Origin: Alitta virens
Lineage: Eukaryota > Annelida > Polychaeta > Phyllodocida > Nereididae
Direction: 5' to 3'
Assembly: GCA_932294295.1 (NCBI GenBank)
Contig: OW028574.1
Span: 31,628,145 to 31,692,144, forward strand
Length of the DNA stretch: 64,000 bases
The position numbers were made by a program, and so were the translations under genes. Shown piece after piece: positions 1 to 11,000 of this stretch. How positions within the stretch are numbered: the first letter of the stretch is position 1; every line of letters begins with the position of its first letter. Below the pieces are notes generated by a model. That model saw only the letters and a program-made list of their open reading frames with translations, was not told the DNA's origin and did not search any database.

Positions 1-51
1 CATAAATTGTACTGCTGACGTCAGAATGATAAAACTGCCCACGTCAGTGGA

Positions 52-124
52 GGGGGGGGGGGGGAGCGGTTGAGCTCACAACAGGGGTGGGTCACTAAAC
101 TCACAACAGGGGTGGGTCACTAAA
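52..124. repeat. poly-G run and 25-bp tandem duplication
   Basis: A run of 13 G (52-64) is followed by two direct copies of a 25-bp unit (75-99 and 100-124) containing CAGGGGTGGGTCACTAAA. Simple local duplication; no coding sense. Confidence 0.85.
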
Positions 125-1820
125 CCCTTGTGTAAACATTGAATTCCACATACAGCATACTGATATTAGAGATGTTGCATTAACATACTATTTACGAATT
201 TATTAGACTTTTTACTCATATTAGCCCAAATATTGTCAATAAAAGATCGTGTAATTACAAAAAAAAAAAAAGCTATCCATGTCTAATTATTACACCAAAA
301 ATTGATAATGATAAAATTAATTAAATTCATAATATATTTAAAGGTTATCTATATGTTAATTCTAATGGTTATCTCATGGTTGATATTTAACTAATGGAGT
401 TAGTGTGAATTCAATTCAATGATTCATGAATTTCAGTTCCATTGCAATTGCTAGCAGTAATGCATGTCTAAACAATACCATAACAATGGTCAGACATGAC
501 AATCTGCATTTACTGTCTCTTAGATTGCCGGTCTTTGATATAACAACATGGTTTATGCCAAAATAAAATATCCTAAGAATGTGCATGGATTTAAAATTTG
601 CTGAATTGCAGTTAACGAAGGGCAAATTATCATATTTCCAATCATTTCGGATTTTTAAAAATGAATATCTAACGCCTAATCCAATATAGCTTTTCTTCAT
701 CCAACAATACTCTTTATTGAACAACCATCCACCATTTGTAATATTCTCCAATGAAATGTTTCCCTAACAGATTTTTCTGATTCATACATTCGGATGTCAT
801 TGAATTTGGCCAGGGTCATCGAAATTCGCCACGCATTGTGTTCATGACAAGGGATCCAATACAATTTTTCCCTGTCCAATACAACCAATGAAGATATCTG
901 ATTGGACAGGAACATGTCACTGGTGAATATAATTCCATATTTATTAATGGCACATCTAAACTAAACTATTTTAGATATATTATGACAAAGTTTCAAGCAT
1001 GTAGAGCGCTTTCAGAAAGTAAGAATGTATTTGAATGAAGGAAATGCAACACAGTGATATGTTTATTGTATTACAAACTAAACTGGTAGCAGTATATACC
1101 TAAAACTTGATCATAATATCTGAAATTAGCTAAGTGTGTTTACTCTGGTTACACAATGGCAGTCCCCAGAACTGCCTGCCCTTCAACTTAATCTACTTCT
1201 CAAACTTTTAAGCTTGAGTGATCCGAAAGTATTTCTTACATGCAGTCGGCCCTTGCATAAAATTTTCATTTCTCTTTTTATAATAGCAGAGGCCAGATGA
1301 AAAATGACCTTCACAATAAAAAAAATCCATTTACATTCCGACATAGGGATATAGTCAATATCCCAAAGTCCTCAAGCCCTGGCAGATAATATATATTGCC
1401 TTGGAGGTTTCCCAAATCACAATGTCATTCTCATGCGTAAAGGATTTATTCAGAGTTCCTTTTATATCACAGTAGAACTACTTTGTGTTTTTAGAATAAA
1501 TTGTACATATAATAAAATGTAGACATTGGCAGGCCTTAATGTTTCGCAAGGTTTTGGAACGTGTCATATTTTGAAATCCTGGGTTTTGAAGCCATACCTT
1601 TATTTTAAACAAAGGTACTCAAAAACCATATGTCTTGCCATTAGTGAAAATATGTAATTTTACAGTGTATACTGCCTGAAGGTTCAGACTGTGAGCTTTC
1701 TATTAGGCAAAATCGTATGTGTTAAACAACGGAACGCTGCAGGTATATCAACTTGTTGTGCAACAATACTCCAATTAAGGCAAGTACAATGAACAGAAAT
1801 AACCAAGCAAAAGAAGCAGT
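125..1820. other. unassigned AT-rich DNA
   Basis: No supported gene. Two overlapping minus-strand ORFs (416-915) lie in different frames, match no family I recognise, and would need a frameshift to join, so they are not called. No terminal repeats or tRNA-like boxes seen. Confidence 0.5.
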
Positions 1821-1835
1821 GGTTTTTCACTCAAT

Positions 1836-2060
1836 GTGATTATGTGGTTGATCTCACTAATAGCTTTCCTTAATGATCTATTCTTTGCGATAAATGATAA
1901 ACGCTCGATATTAAATTACGCAGATGATAACACGTTGTCATCTTCTGACAAAGATGTAAACCAATTAATTGTGGTAATTGAAAATGAAAAATTGTCAGCT
2001 GTCAACTGGTTCTCAAACAATTACATGGAAGCAAATGCTAGTAAATTCCAGGCCATGCCA
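1836..2060 (+). pseudogene. LINE reverse transcriptase fragment
   Basis: About 70 codons of a non-LTR retrotransposon RT palm are visible: FLNDLFFAIND, then the catalytic box as NYADDNTL, then WFSNNYMEANASKFQAM, the usual block after the YADD motif in CR1/L2-type elements. The latter block closely resembles LKANASKFQV in the LINE at 42.25-44.05 kb, so it is probably the same family. Homology stops after QAM (about 2058). No 5' or 3' end is present and the preceding RT blocks are missing. Dead fragment; it lies just left of the Harbinger element starting at 2127. Confidence 0.8.
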
Positions 2061-2126
2061 TTCCTTGTACATATAGCATACAATTACTTGGTGGTACTTT
2101 CGACAGATGCCTTATAACTTTATTAA

Positions 2127-2153
2127 AGGGCCTATCTCACATAGACGAGTGAC
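2127..2153 (+). repeat. Harbinger copy 1 left terminal inverted repeat
   Basis: AGGGCCTATCTCACATAG followed by ACGAGTGAC. It aligns over about 27 bp with the inward-read right end of copy 2 (AGCCCCGTTCCCACATAG then CCGAGTTAC). Preceded by TAA at 2124-2126. A second CGAGTGA follows at once, as in related MITEs. Confidence 0.75.
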
Positions 2154-2179
2154 AATGCCGAGTGATGCTGAGTGCCTCA

Positions 2180-2900
2180 TAAATCAGGCAGTCAGGAATA
2201 CTCGGCTTTGCACGCCGATGAGCAGATGAGAACCCAGTTTGGGAAGCTTGTGAAAGTGGGACCTTCGGGATCTGGGACCAAGATGCTGACAGCCAGGGAG
2301 CAGTGGATAGTGCATACCTTCAGCTGGTTGACTAACTTCATCCGCAAATGCCGACCAGGCAAGGCAGAAGTACCTTGAGTGAACGCCTAGCTAGAGAGAG
2401 AAAGAAGGATGGTGATTACCCTCTGAGCTCAACTTCTATGGACAGTGAACCAGAGCTAGAAGATTCCATCATCATCCCAGATGAGGATCGTTCCAGGACA
2501 ACTACAACTGCTACAGCCCCCAATTTTCTGCTCCTTCAAAGGGTGGTCCATTCAAGAGGAAAAAGAGACATACTTGTGAACCTGGCAAAAAAGAAGAAGT
2601 CCTGCACATAGTGAAGAAGATGGGTGATGTGACCTCCTCTGTCCATGAACACTATGCTCGGAAGGTGGACCTTGACCCTGCCTCAGCTGCTAAGCGTACC
2701 TTTTGTGACTCAATTTACCATGAGAGTCTCACCCTCCCTGAAGATCTCTGGATGGACTTTCAGACCCAGGCCTTCACTCTACTGATGCAAGCCAAGCAGC
2801 AGGCCAGACTCAGGATGATGGCTCCTCAACAATTTCACCAAGTCCCACAGCAGCAGCAGCACTATCATCAACTCCCTCAGCAGTTTTTCAAGGCCACCTT
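2180..2900 (+). pseudogene. Harbinger MADF/Myb-like DNA-binding protein, broken
   Basis: Three overlapping reading frames together resemble the C-terminal two thirds of the intact protein at 30341-31990. Frame 1 (2172-2378) has GKLVKVGPSGSGTK and EQWIVHTFSWLTNFI, matching GKLVRQGPSGTAKR and ELWIISNFGFLVDHI. Frame 2 (2348-2611) has RSTLSERLARERK and an acidic serine-rich linker. Frame 3 (2611-3006) ends in a glutamine/histidine-rich tail. The N-terminal tail and first half of the DNA-binding domain are deleted. At least two frameshifts and loss of the normal stop make this a pseudogene. In Harbinger elements this protein binds DNA and helps bring transposase to the ends and the nucleus. Confidence 0.8.
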
Positions 2901-2948
2901 TTTCAAGGCCACCTTTTTCAAGGCCACCAAATCCTCCCAAGAGAGCAT
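2885..2948 (+). terminator. degenerate histone-type 3' end of the MADF pseudogene
   Basis: Counterpart of the stem-loop at 32016-32052. Here a 15-bp unit TTTTTCAAGGCCACC is tandemly triplicated, so the 5' arm GGCCTT is interrupted and the perfect 6-bp stem is lost. Downstream CCACCAAATCCTCCCAAGAG and the purine-rich AAGAGAGC are kept. Local slippage probably inactivated it. Confidence 0.6.
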
Positions 2949-3006
2949 ACCATTAACACATTTGTGGCTGACTGCTTATATATTGCCAAAATTGTATTCA
3001 GATTGA

Positions 3007-3155
3007 AGGAATATAAAATTAAATAGGGTTTCTTGTGCCAGCAAAGCTAATTTGTTTATTTTATGGGTTTTGTGAAGCGTTATCTAGTTCTACTGATGAC
3101 GTTCATGAGGTTCAGTCTAAATGCTGCCCTGTGATTGGCCAGGCTGTTTTCTGTA
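3007..3155. other. Harbinger copy 1 spacer, left part
   Basis: AT-rich, no repeats or coding sense; lies between the MADF pseudogene and the TAG tract. Confidence 0.5.
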
Positions 3156-3199
3156 TAGTAGTAGTAGTAGTAGTAGTAGCAGTGGTAGTAGTAGTAGTG

Positions 3200-3240
<41 letters not shown>

Positions 3241-3271
3241 GGTAGTAGTAGTAGTAGTGGTAGTAGTAGTG

Positions 3272-3302
<31 letters not shown>

Positions 3303-3394
3303 TGGTAGTGGTAGTGGTAGTAGTAGTGGTAGTAGTGGTAGTGGTAGTGGTGGTAGTGGTGGTAGTGGTGGTAGTAGTGGTAGTAGTGGTGGTG

Positions 3395-3443
<49 letters not shown>

Positions 3444-3448
3444 TAGTG

Positions 3449-3482
<34 letters not shown>

Positions 3483-3584
3483 TAGTGGTAGTGGTAGTAG
3501 TAGTTAGTAGTAGTAGTAGTAGTTAGTAGTAGTTAGTAGTAGTTAGTAGTAGTAGTTAGTAGTAGTAGTAGTAATAGTAGTAGT

Positions 3585-3653
<69 letters not shown>

Positions 3654-3795
3654 TAGTAGTAGTAGTAGTGGTAGTAGTAGTAGTTAGTAGTAGTTAGTAG
3701 TAGTTATTAGTAGTTATTAGTAGTAGTAGTTATTAGAAGTAGTAGTAGTTATTAGTAGTAGTAGTAGTAGTTATTAGTAGTAGTTATTAGTAGCA
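3156..3795. repeat. 640-bp (TAG)n / (TGG)n microsatellite
   Basis: Long imperfect trinucleotide tract, TAG with interspersed TGG, TTAG and TAT variants. It gives spurious poly-Val and poly-Ser ORFs on + and poly-Tyr on -. It sits exactly in the spacer between the two convergent Harbinger genes, where copy 2 holds an unrelated hairpin array. Confidence 0.95.
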
Positions 3796-3813
3796 CAAAT
3801 GTGTTCATGGTTT

Positions 3814-3851
3814 GCTCTCTTGGGAGGATTTGGGTGGCCTTTAAAAAGGCC
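3814..3851 (-). terminator. histone-type stem-loop and downstream element after transposase, copy 1
   Basis: Read on the minus strand: GGCCTT-TTTA-AAGGCC (3851-3836), then ACCCA, then AAGAGAGC (3821-3814) 14 nt after the stem. This fits the metazoan histone mRNA 3' consensus as I know it (GGYYYU-UHUH-ARRRCC-ACCCA plus a U7-paired purine element). Relative to copy 2 the loop ends in A instead of C, and both are allowed. The transposase ORF now reads through it because the stop is lost, probably by slippage in the adjacent A9 run. Confidence 0.7.
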
Positions 3852-3855
3852 AGGT

Positions 3856-5151
3856 TTTTTTTTTGCTGCCTTCTCACTTCAAATCTTGTCTTCTTGCCGG
3901 GGACACTTCCTGATGAAGAATTGAAGTAATTAACCAAGTACAGCCTGTGTTCCTTGGCTATCCTGGTGGAAAAGATTCCTCTCGCAGGTGCCCCAATGTC
4001 ATGCATGTTGCCAATCTCCCTCCAGCTCCCAGGGACAACATCATGTGTGTCAGGTGCCTCCTGATCCATCACTCGAGTGTCATTTGGTGAAGGATATCTC
4101 TTCCTAATCAGGTTGTGGAGGCAACAGCAAGCCAGTACAATTGAAGTCACATTGACTGGTGTTTGTGGCATGGTGGTCAGGAGACATCTGAATCTGTTGG
4201 CCAAAAGACCAAATGAATTCTCTACAACTCTTCTTCCTCGGGACAATCTGTAATTGTAGATACGTTGCAGCCTTGTGAGACCCCTCTGTGGGATGGGCTT
4301 CATCAACCAGGTCCTGAGAGGGAAGGCTTCATCTCCCACAATGAAGTATGGCACGTTTCTGTCACCATTTAGTAGAGCTTCAGGAGGAGGTATCCCAAGA
4401 CTTCCATCTTCCAAGGCTTTTCTCAAGTCAGTTCTGGCAAACACACCTCCATCAGAGCCTGCACCATTGGAGTCCATGTCCACATAGAGAAATTGATAGT
4501 TAGTATCCACAAGAGCCATCAGGACAATGGAGAAGAAGCCCTTGTAGTTGCAGTACACAGACACTGAATTTGGAGGACACTTGATAGCCACATGTTTCCC
4601 ATCTGATGCTCCAACACAATGAGGCAAGTTCCACCGCGAGGCGAAGAGGTCGGCATTCCTGCCAATCTTCTGGAGTAATGGGAAAGGAGAGAAGTTCAAC
4701 ACTGTAAACTTGGATGATGGCCTCACAAACTTCAGGGACAAAATTACAAATGGTATTTCCAGCCATACTGAAGTGACATGTAGCTGTTCCCTGTTGCTAT
4801 GTACCTCAAGGTGATGGCAAGCTTTAGGCCAGGTTCTAAAGCTTTCCTCCAGAAAGTATCTTGCTTCTCTATGAGGGGTCCAACTTTTTCAAGCAACTCA
4901 CTGAACAAGGCTGGATCAACTCTCATGAAGTTCTTGAAGGATGCCACATCTTCATTCTCCAATTCCTTCATTAACTTCTCATACTGGCCATACATTGGTC
5001 TTCTGAGGAGCCAAGGTCTTGTCCAATACCTTTTCTTCTTTGCCTTTCTTTCCTTCTTCCACCTTTCGTGAAGCAGCAATGATGCCACTGCTAAGTTGGT
5101 ATTTACCATAGTAAGTAGCATCAAGTCTTTCTCATCCATAGGCCTCTCCAT
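3856..5151 (-). pseudogene. PIF/Harbinger DDE transposase, frameshifted
   Basis: Clearly homologous to the intact 441-aa transposase at 32724-34049. Start chosen at 5151 (MERPMDEKD), not the upstream ATG at 5193, because it aligns with the copy 2 start and lies about 55 bp after a TATA box. Recognisable blocks: RPWLLRRPMYGQYEKL near the N terminus, then PHCVGASDGKHVAIKC (first catalytic Asp), FLYVDMDSNGAGSDGGVF (second Asp), and RRVVENSFGLLANRFR (Glu). Frameshifts near 4745 and 4665 split it into three frames and the normal stop is lost. All three catalytic residues can still be read, but no functional protein can be made. Confidence 0.85.
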
Positions 5152-5204
5152 GGTGACTCCTGTGTAGACTACTGCCAAATGTAGCCAGAACACACATTCA
5201 GGCC

Positions 5205-5211
5205 TTATATA
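5205..5211 (-). promoter_or_regulatory. TATA box of transposase, copy 1
   Basis: TATATAA on the minus strand, about 55 bp before the chosen ATG. Copy 2 has TATATAAATAG at nearly the same distance, which supports a conserved core promoter and a short leader. Confidence 0.55.
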
Positions 5212-5215
5212 TGAT

Positions 5216-6474
5216 TTAAAAATATTTCACTGTTATTTTGATTTTGTTACGTTTTTTCTTTTTTTTTGTATTTTAATCATACTTTAGATAAAGTTTTTTT
5301 AAATTATTTGCATTCTTTTATTCCCTGGTATTCTTTAGCCCACTTGAGTTCCTTCAATGTAACAGACGACTCATGACAAGGAATATGTAGTTTGAATAGT
5401 TTAATAGGCCTTGCCCTGCCTCATGTTCATCCTAGACAACTTACAAGCACTGACTCGTAGTCAAAAAGCACATACAAGACATTAAACACAACACAGCAAT
5501 GCACAGTCTCTCCATTTCCAGGAAATCACACACATCACACCCCAGTCTCTGGGAATAAGGCCGCCTTAGTGTAGTCTAATTTGGTGACACGATGAATGGT
5601 TGCTTTGGGTGCCATAGGAATTAGGTATTGTTCGGAGGGGGGGGGGGGTGGGATGTATCAGTCATACCCAGTAATGAAACATAACCTTAATTGTGGCCCA
5701 TGATCAACAAAGCCGGAAATCAAGGACTGGTGTAGCTTGGCATCAGCAAGCTCCGGAATGGTCTTTGGATGGAAAATACTGCCATTGTTCCTAAAACAAT
5801 GGCAGGTCGGTTATTTAATGATCCAGTGGTATGGAAATAGCAACTTAAGTATCTGATTCTCTGAGGCAAGAGATGTTGACATAGTCCAGTTGCCTGGTTT
5901 ATCAATCATAGTTTTAGTTTTGTGTTTGAGTGAGCTGAATAGGCTCCAAAAGTGTTCTGGCTAGGTTTTGTCCACTGTTTTAGGTATAGTGAGTGCTGAG
6001 CTCCCTCTTGTTGGCCAAGGGTGTTCTCTCATTTACCTGGTTGGATTCCTGGTCCCCCTGCAAGGTGGAAGATGGGAGTGGCATTGCTATGATTGTATTT
6101 TTAGGTTAACACAGCTGTCACAAACCAAGTTGTCGCTGTGTACTGTGTGAGAGGAATGAGGCCAGAGAAAGTGGTTGCCATGACAACTGCAGCAATAGTG
6201 TCACATTGACCACTGTAGAGCACTTAAATAAACAGGAGTACAGTGTACATGTCTCATGTTCTGAGACAGGGATACCACGGGTTAACATGGTTTGGATGGT
6301 TACCATAAAAAGGTGTGGTTGTTGATGGAGATTTCACTATGGAGGCCACTGAGCACATGGTTTATGTGAACCTTACAAATGAAAGTCCTTTCATTTGCAA
6401 TTATCGTGCCACTGTTTGTACATGGCCTGATCATGGAGGCTAACTGTCGCAGCACAGATGTTGAGCCTTGGTTA
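5216..6474. other. unassigned DNA
   Basis: No gene or clear repeat. Contains poly-T tracts near 5260 and a G run near 5637-5648. The copy 1 right terminal repeat was looked for here and not found. Confidence 0.5.
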
Positions 6475-6518
6475 ATAGAAATTGGTTGTGTTGACTAGTC
6501 AACACAACCAATTTCTAT
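6475..6518. repeat. perfect 44-bp palindrome
   Basis: Two 22-bp arms, exact reverse complements with no spacer, centred on GACT|AGTC. The left arm begins ATAGAAATTGGTTGTG. Followed by an AT-rich tract (6519-6560) ending in (AT)n. Confidence 0.95.
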
Positions 6519-6664
6519 AAATATTTCTATAAATAAATAAATATATATATATATATATACTAAGGGCATTAATGGAAAACAGTACATTTACTGAATGTTT
6601 CACCCTTATAAAATATGTTGTTTTGTTAAAAAAAATTATTGCATTTCAATTTTCCGTCGTGTGT

Positions 6665-7190
6665 CTGAGAAGATCCACTTATGTCTCCATTTATCGCTCG
6701 GTTCCGAGCAAATCTGTTGACTCCTAGCAACCGCTTAATTGCTTACTTTTGAACAGAGTCAATTTTACTAAATTTGTTAAAACTCCAGATACCTGAGCAG
6801 TAATCGAGAATTGGGGTAACTGCTGAGCGCTACGTCTTCGTGTATGTTTTAAACCCTAGTTCTTTAACTTTCCTAAATTAACTGTAAATAGCTCCTAAAA
6901 GGCCCTACCTGCAGATTCCGCTAGTGTACTTGCTGTAATGTCAAAATCTAGATTTTCATTTAGTATTAGCCCTTACTATATATATTCATCTACTATTACC
7001 AAATACCTCCAGGTCTTGTCCGCTCTCAGCCACAATAGCAATATCATCAGTGTAGAACAGAATCCTCACCTTTAAAAATTTTTTTATAAGAACACCTTGT
7101 CCAACAGTATTAAATTCTCGAGTTAGGTCGTTTATAAAAATACGAAATAAAGGGGGAGGTAGAGAATCTCTCTGGCGCGCTCAAATTGGC
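6665..7190 (-). pseudogene. decayed LINE reverse transcriptase
   Basis: On the minus strand from about 7165 a short open stretch reads RDSLPPPLFRIFINDLTRE, the RT block usually written GDSLSPxLFxxFINDL, then about 30 codons later FYTDDIAIVAESGQDLE, the YADD catalytic box with Ala changed to Thr. Further left only scattered codons align and stops are frequent. Different family from the CR1-like LINEs in this window. Dead and truncated at both ends. Confidence 0.7.
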
Positions 7191-7199
7191 TTATGTACG

Positions 7200-7855
7200 T
7201 TTGACTGTTTCATAGGCTGATCAACATGAAACAGTTCACTGAAGTGGAACTACTAATAATACACTAAATAAAATTCACATAACCTCTCTTTCAAGTGACA
7301 TATGTTTTATTGGTATCCAAAGCAACAAGCAAATGAAAATGTTTACTTTAGCAACCAGTGTCTCTTCAATTCTGTGATCAATGTAATCATTAATGACGTA
7401 AACATCCATCATAAATTCCTAAATATATTATATATTAAATCGGTTTACTTTTATTTGAAATTTGATCTATTTTTAGAGCTCAATGTAGCAAACTTTCAGG
7501 CAAATATTATGTCTTTGTTTAATTGAAGCTTAAGCATCTGGGTTTATGTGCATGTTATATTGTTGATAAAATATTAATTATTGCTCATATGTTTTCACCT
7601 TTTCTACTATACCAATTTGTGATAATTTATCTTTTGATAACCAATAAGATTAATTTAAAACATGACGTACCAAATCAATTACACTGAAACAAGATTAACC
7701 TGTGTGCACGTGGTTAGTGAAATGGCAGTAAATTAATTGGTTTAGACAGACGTTTTCATGGTTAGAGAGTTGGGGGTTTGACCTTTTAGTAACATTTCTG
7801 TCCTTTTTATGCTTCTCCAAACTTTTGATGAAGAGAAAATATGACTGAAAAACAA
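7200..7855. other. unassigned AT-rich DNA
   Basis: One 74-codon ORF (7302-7526) of low-complexity composition; nothing recognisable. Confidence 0.45.
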
Positions 7856-7859
7856 GTGG

Positions 7860-8062
7860 GCATTCATTATGGATCCTACTTTAATTGTGAATCATGCATG
7901 ATCTGTCAGCAGAATAATTTATGATCATTTTATAGTTTCATGAATCATTCATAATCTCATTCAAATCATCTGTATAAACATCTTATTATTTTTTTTTAAG
8001 ATTTATAGCTCATGTGTTTATCTTACACATTCGACTATAAATTAGTTTCATCTTAGTTTTTA
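7860..8062 (+). mobile_element. LINE 3'-end fragment (same family as 42.25-44.05 kb)
   Basis: About 200 bp align with the 3' end of the LINE ending near 44040: shared blocks include ATCATGCATGATCTGTC-like sequence, CAGAATAATTTATGATCAT, CATAATCTCATTC, ATCATCTGTATA and CGACTATAAAT. It corresponds to the last codons plus 3' UTR, the usual product of 5'-truncated LINE insertion. Confidence 0.75.
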
Positions 8063-11000
8063 CTGAGAAGAAGGGAATAAGTAAAGGACTTCTATTGCAA
8101 AATTGTAGATAGAGTAGATATCGATGCATTCTCCACTGTACTTCTACCACAAGAAACAGGGTAACAATTCAGATTAAAAAGAAATTTATTGAAGAATAAT
8201 GAGAATATCACTAGGAATTAGGCCACAGTTGCCACAAATAAAGTAAAGACTGACTGTAAATGCATATGACTCTGGAGTTCTACAGGGTGCTGCTATATGG
8301 CTTTACTTACATAAGCTACAGCTGCATGTTCATTATTACACACAAATGATTTGTGATTACTTCTCACGACAAGTAATTGCACACCTTGGCCTCTAGTTCA
8401 TATTGTCTGTATCAGAGTTGGTGTAATGCACAGGTTACCTAGGAGATTATTGTATTTCCTTTGATCCCGTAGTTCTTCGTTAGAATGGTGTTATCCCCAG
8501 TACGCTATCATGCAGCACAGCCTTCAGTAAAAAGCAAAACATATAGTTTACTAAGAAAAATAAATAAATAAAAAGGTCAACAAATTTCTCGCGCAGGGCT
8601 TTAGTATGTGCTTATAGTTTGTTAAATTTTCTTGCAACCATTTAGAAAATTCATAATGAAACATTGCACTAATCATGCAGTTATTGACTCAAGGGCAAAA
8701 GATCCATTTTCCCAAACATATACAGTAGCTGCTTCCGTTGAAAGCCAACATGCTTAAGGTATTACTTAATCTTTTCACTATACCGGATTTCCCCCAGGGA
8801 ATGCATTATCTTTATGAACTTTACACAAACCATGCAGGTAGAAGCGCACGTTTAGTACGATTACAGAATGAGCACAATGGAAATCGTACGTTGGCCAATG
8901 ATCCAACTGATTTTGTACCACCAAAAATACTGAATTAGTAAGTATAGCAGGAATTCAGCATTTTAGCTAATGATGCATTGGAACGTACCAGAGAGCGTCG
9001 CCGATGTAGATACCTACACATTTTTTGTACACGAAAAATGCAGGTGTTCATCTCAGGGGCCATAATATACGTACAATGCAATGTAAACAAATCAGTGAAA
9101 TTTTGATGGCATGAAAAATTAAATGCTAGGTGAAGTTATCTATTTTATAGAGAAAGAGCAAACCTAGCAAGGCTCTGGATGTTAGGTAATCAGTGTTAGG
9201 AAGACATTGTATTGAATGCAACAGATTTTGGCCGCTGTCTATTGTGTGACAATCCAGCTTTAACAAATGAGATACAAATGAAGCAAATTCTGCACTAATA
9301 CTCGGGCGTCATATCTGAATTCTTAAAAGCGGAAATATCTATATTTAAGGTCAATGCTAAAATGATGTATTTTTCTATCACTCTGACTGACATTTTAACG
9401 CACCTGCAACCTGCTCTAACAGTCACCCGTAGTCTTCTAAGCATACGATTCCAGTCATGTACATACAGGTTTAACCAAAGCCCCTCCATTGTATTAAAGC
9501 CACATCTCACTATAGTCATGCCCACACTGCATACTCATAACATGAGACATACTCAATATTATAAATTGACAGCCTTCAACTATAGGAACTACCTTATACA
9601 TACCGTTTTGGCACATATATTATACAATTATACCATGGTTACACGTGAGACATGAAGATATGTAGGCCCGAAAATATCGATGTAGAACGCAATTATTGAG
9701 TATGTTCACGTAATTGAAGACTCTAAACCCACAGGGTATCTTACGCATTTTTCTTGTTTATATTATATATAATATAAAGGGGAGTCTCGAAGAAAAGGCA
9801 TTTACTGACAGAGAAATTAGCCCAGCAGATTTATGTTGGCATTCTTCCCAAGATCAAGTCATTGGCATCCATGGACTAACTGTATGTACAGTACTGGCAC
9901 GAAAACATTCCTAACATAATCTCTGTCGAGCAACGAGTGAAAAAGTATAAATTCTACCACAAATATTCAGAGACGTCTCTTTGTGCTCACCAGGAGTTAA
10001 TGAATTATAGTGTAATTAGCACACAGTTTTATTGAGGTAGTTGTTTGCAGCACCTTGTTAGAAATAGCATACAATGATCAATAGACAGGTCAATATTATC
10101 AAATCCTCATGAGAAAAGTATTACTCTGCTCTGAAAGAAGGCAGAAATGGCTGCACAATCTTTCCAAAGCATATGCAAGACACGCCTGAAAAATAAGGGA
10201 TACATCTTTTTGATATTTTTCACTTTAGCCACGGATGCAAAAAGGCTAATCATAGCCCCAACTAAAGACAAAAGAAGAGAAATTAATGAGAATGAATATC
10301 CTAAGAGGAGAGTGTTTTTCGTGCAGGGCAGTTGCCAAAATGATGCACATAGTACCAGGCATCATCTACACGAATACCTTCAATGACACCAAATTAATGG
10401 GAGTGCAGGAGCAATCAGGAGAGAGGAATGGAGACTGTACTTTCTAGGTATGATGTGTAACATTTGGAGAGTACATATGTAACAGACATCGACGAAAAAC
10501 GAGTAAAGAACTCGAATAACATCTTAAAATGCCAAGAGCATAGAAATCCTTTCGAGAATGGCTATAGGAATTGGCATCTGTTGCCCATCAGTGAAATGTG
10601 CCTGCAAAAAAAAAAACACAAAGAAAAACAATTATATATATATATATATATGAAAGATAATTTTTAGTTTGGACTGTGGACACTGATAAAGGCATGATCA
10701 CTTCAGAATCTGTGGTGTTTCCTTATATCATGCCGGTACTGTATGTATCCAGTAACCTTTGAATCAAATCAATATTTAGTCATACAATAGGTGTATTAAG
10801 TTCACTTCCAATGTCAATGATATTTCTTCGGTGTGTCTCCTTGCTCTGCAGGACAAAAATATTTCGGCCTTGGGTGCCCGAAATATGTTTCATTTATAGT
10901 CACGGAAATAGTGCAGCTGACAGTCCACAGAGGTCACCAATTCTTCCCCTACAGTGAGTCCCCAAACCTTCAATCATAAGCATGAGTGATCATAAGTAGT

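Larger units (their letters stand above)
2124..5215. mobile_element. PIF/Harbinger DNA transposon, copy 1 (decayed)
   Basis: Two convergent genes, as in PIF/Harbinger elements: a MADF/Myb-like gene (+) and a DDE transposase (-). The left end is visible as AGGGCCTATCTCACATAG from 2127, preceded by TAA, the typical 3-bp Harbinger target. It aligns with the right end of copy 2 (AGCCCCGTTCCCACATAG read inward). The left side has an internal deletion that joins the terminal repeat almost directly to the second half of the MADF domain. I could not find the right terminal repeat; the given end is just past the transposase promoter. The spacer between the genes is filled by a TAG microsatellite. Confidence 0.85.

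Noticed and set aside
416..915. Minus-strand ORFs of 111 and 72 codons
   Set aside because: Overlap in different frames, no recognisable domain, and no splice signals that would join them.
3035..3526. Long poly-Val and poly-Ser ORFs
   Set aside because: Frames of the TAG/TGG microsatellite, with no non-repetitive coding sequence.
8738..8938. 66-codon ORF with a protein-like look (PDFPQGMHYLYELYT)
   Set aside because: No homologous family recognised, no start context, splice site or promoter; cannot be supported.
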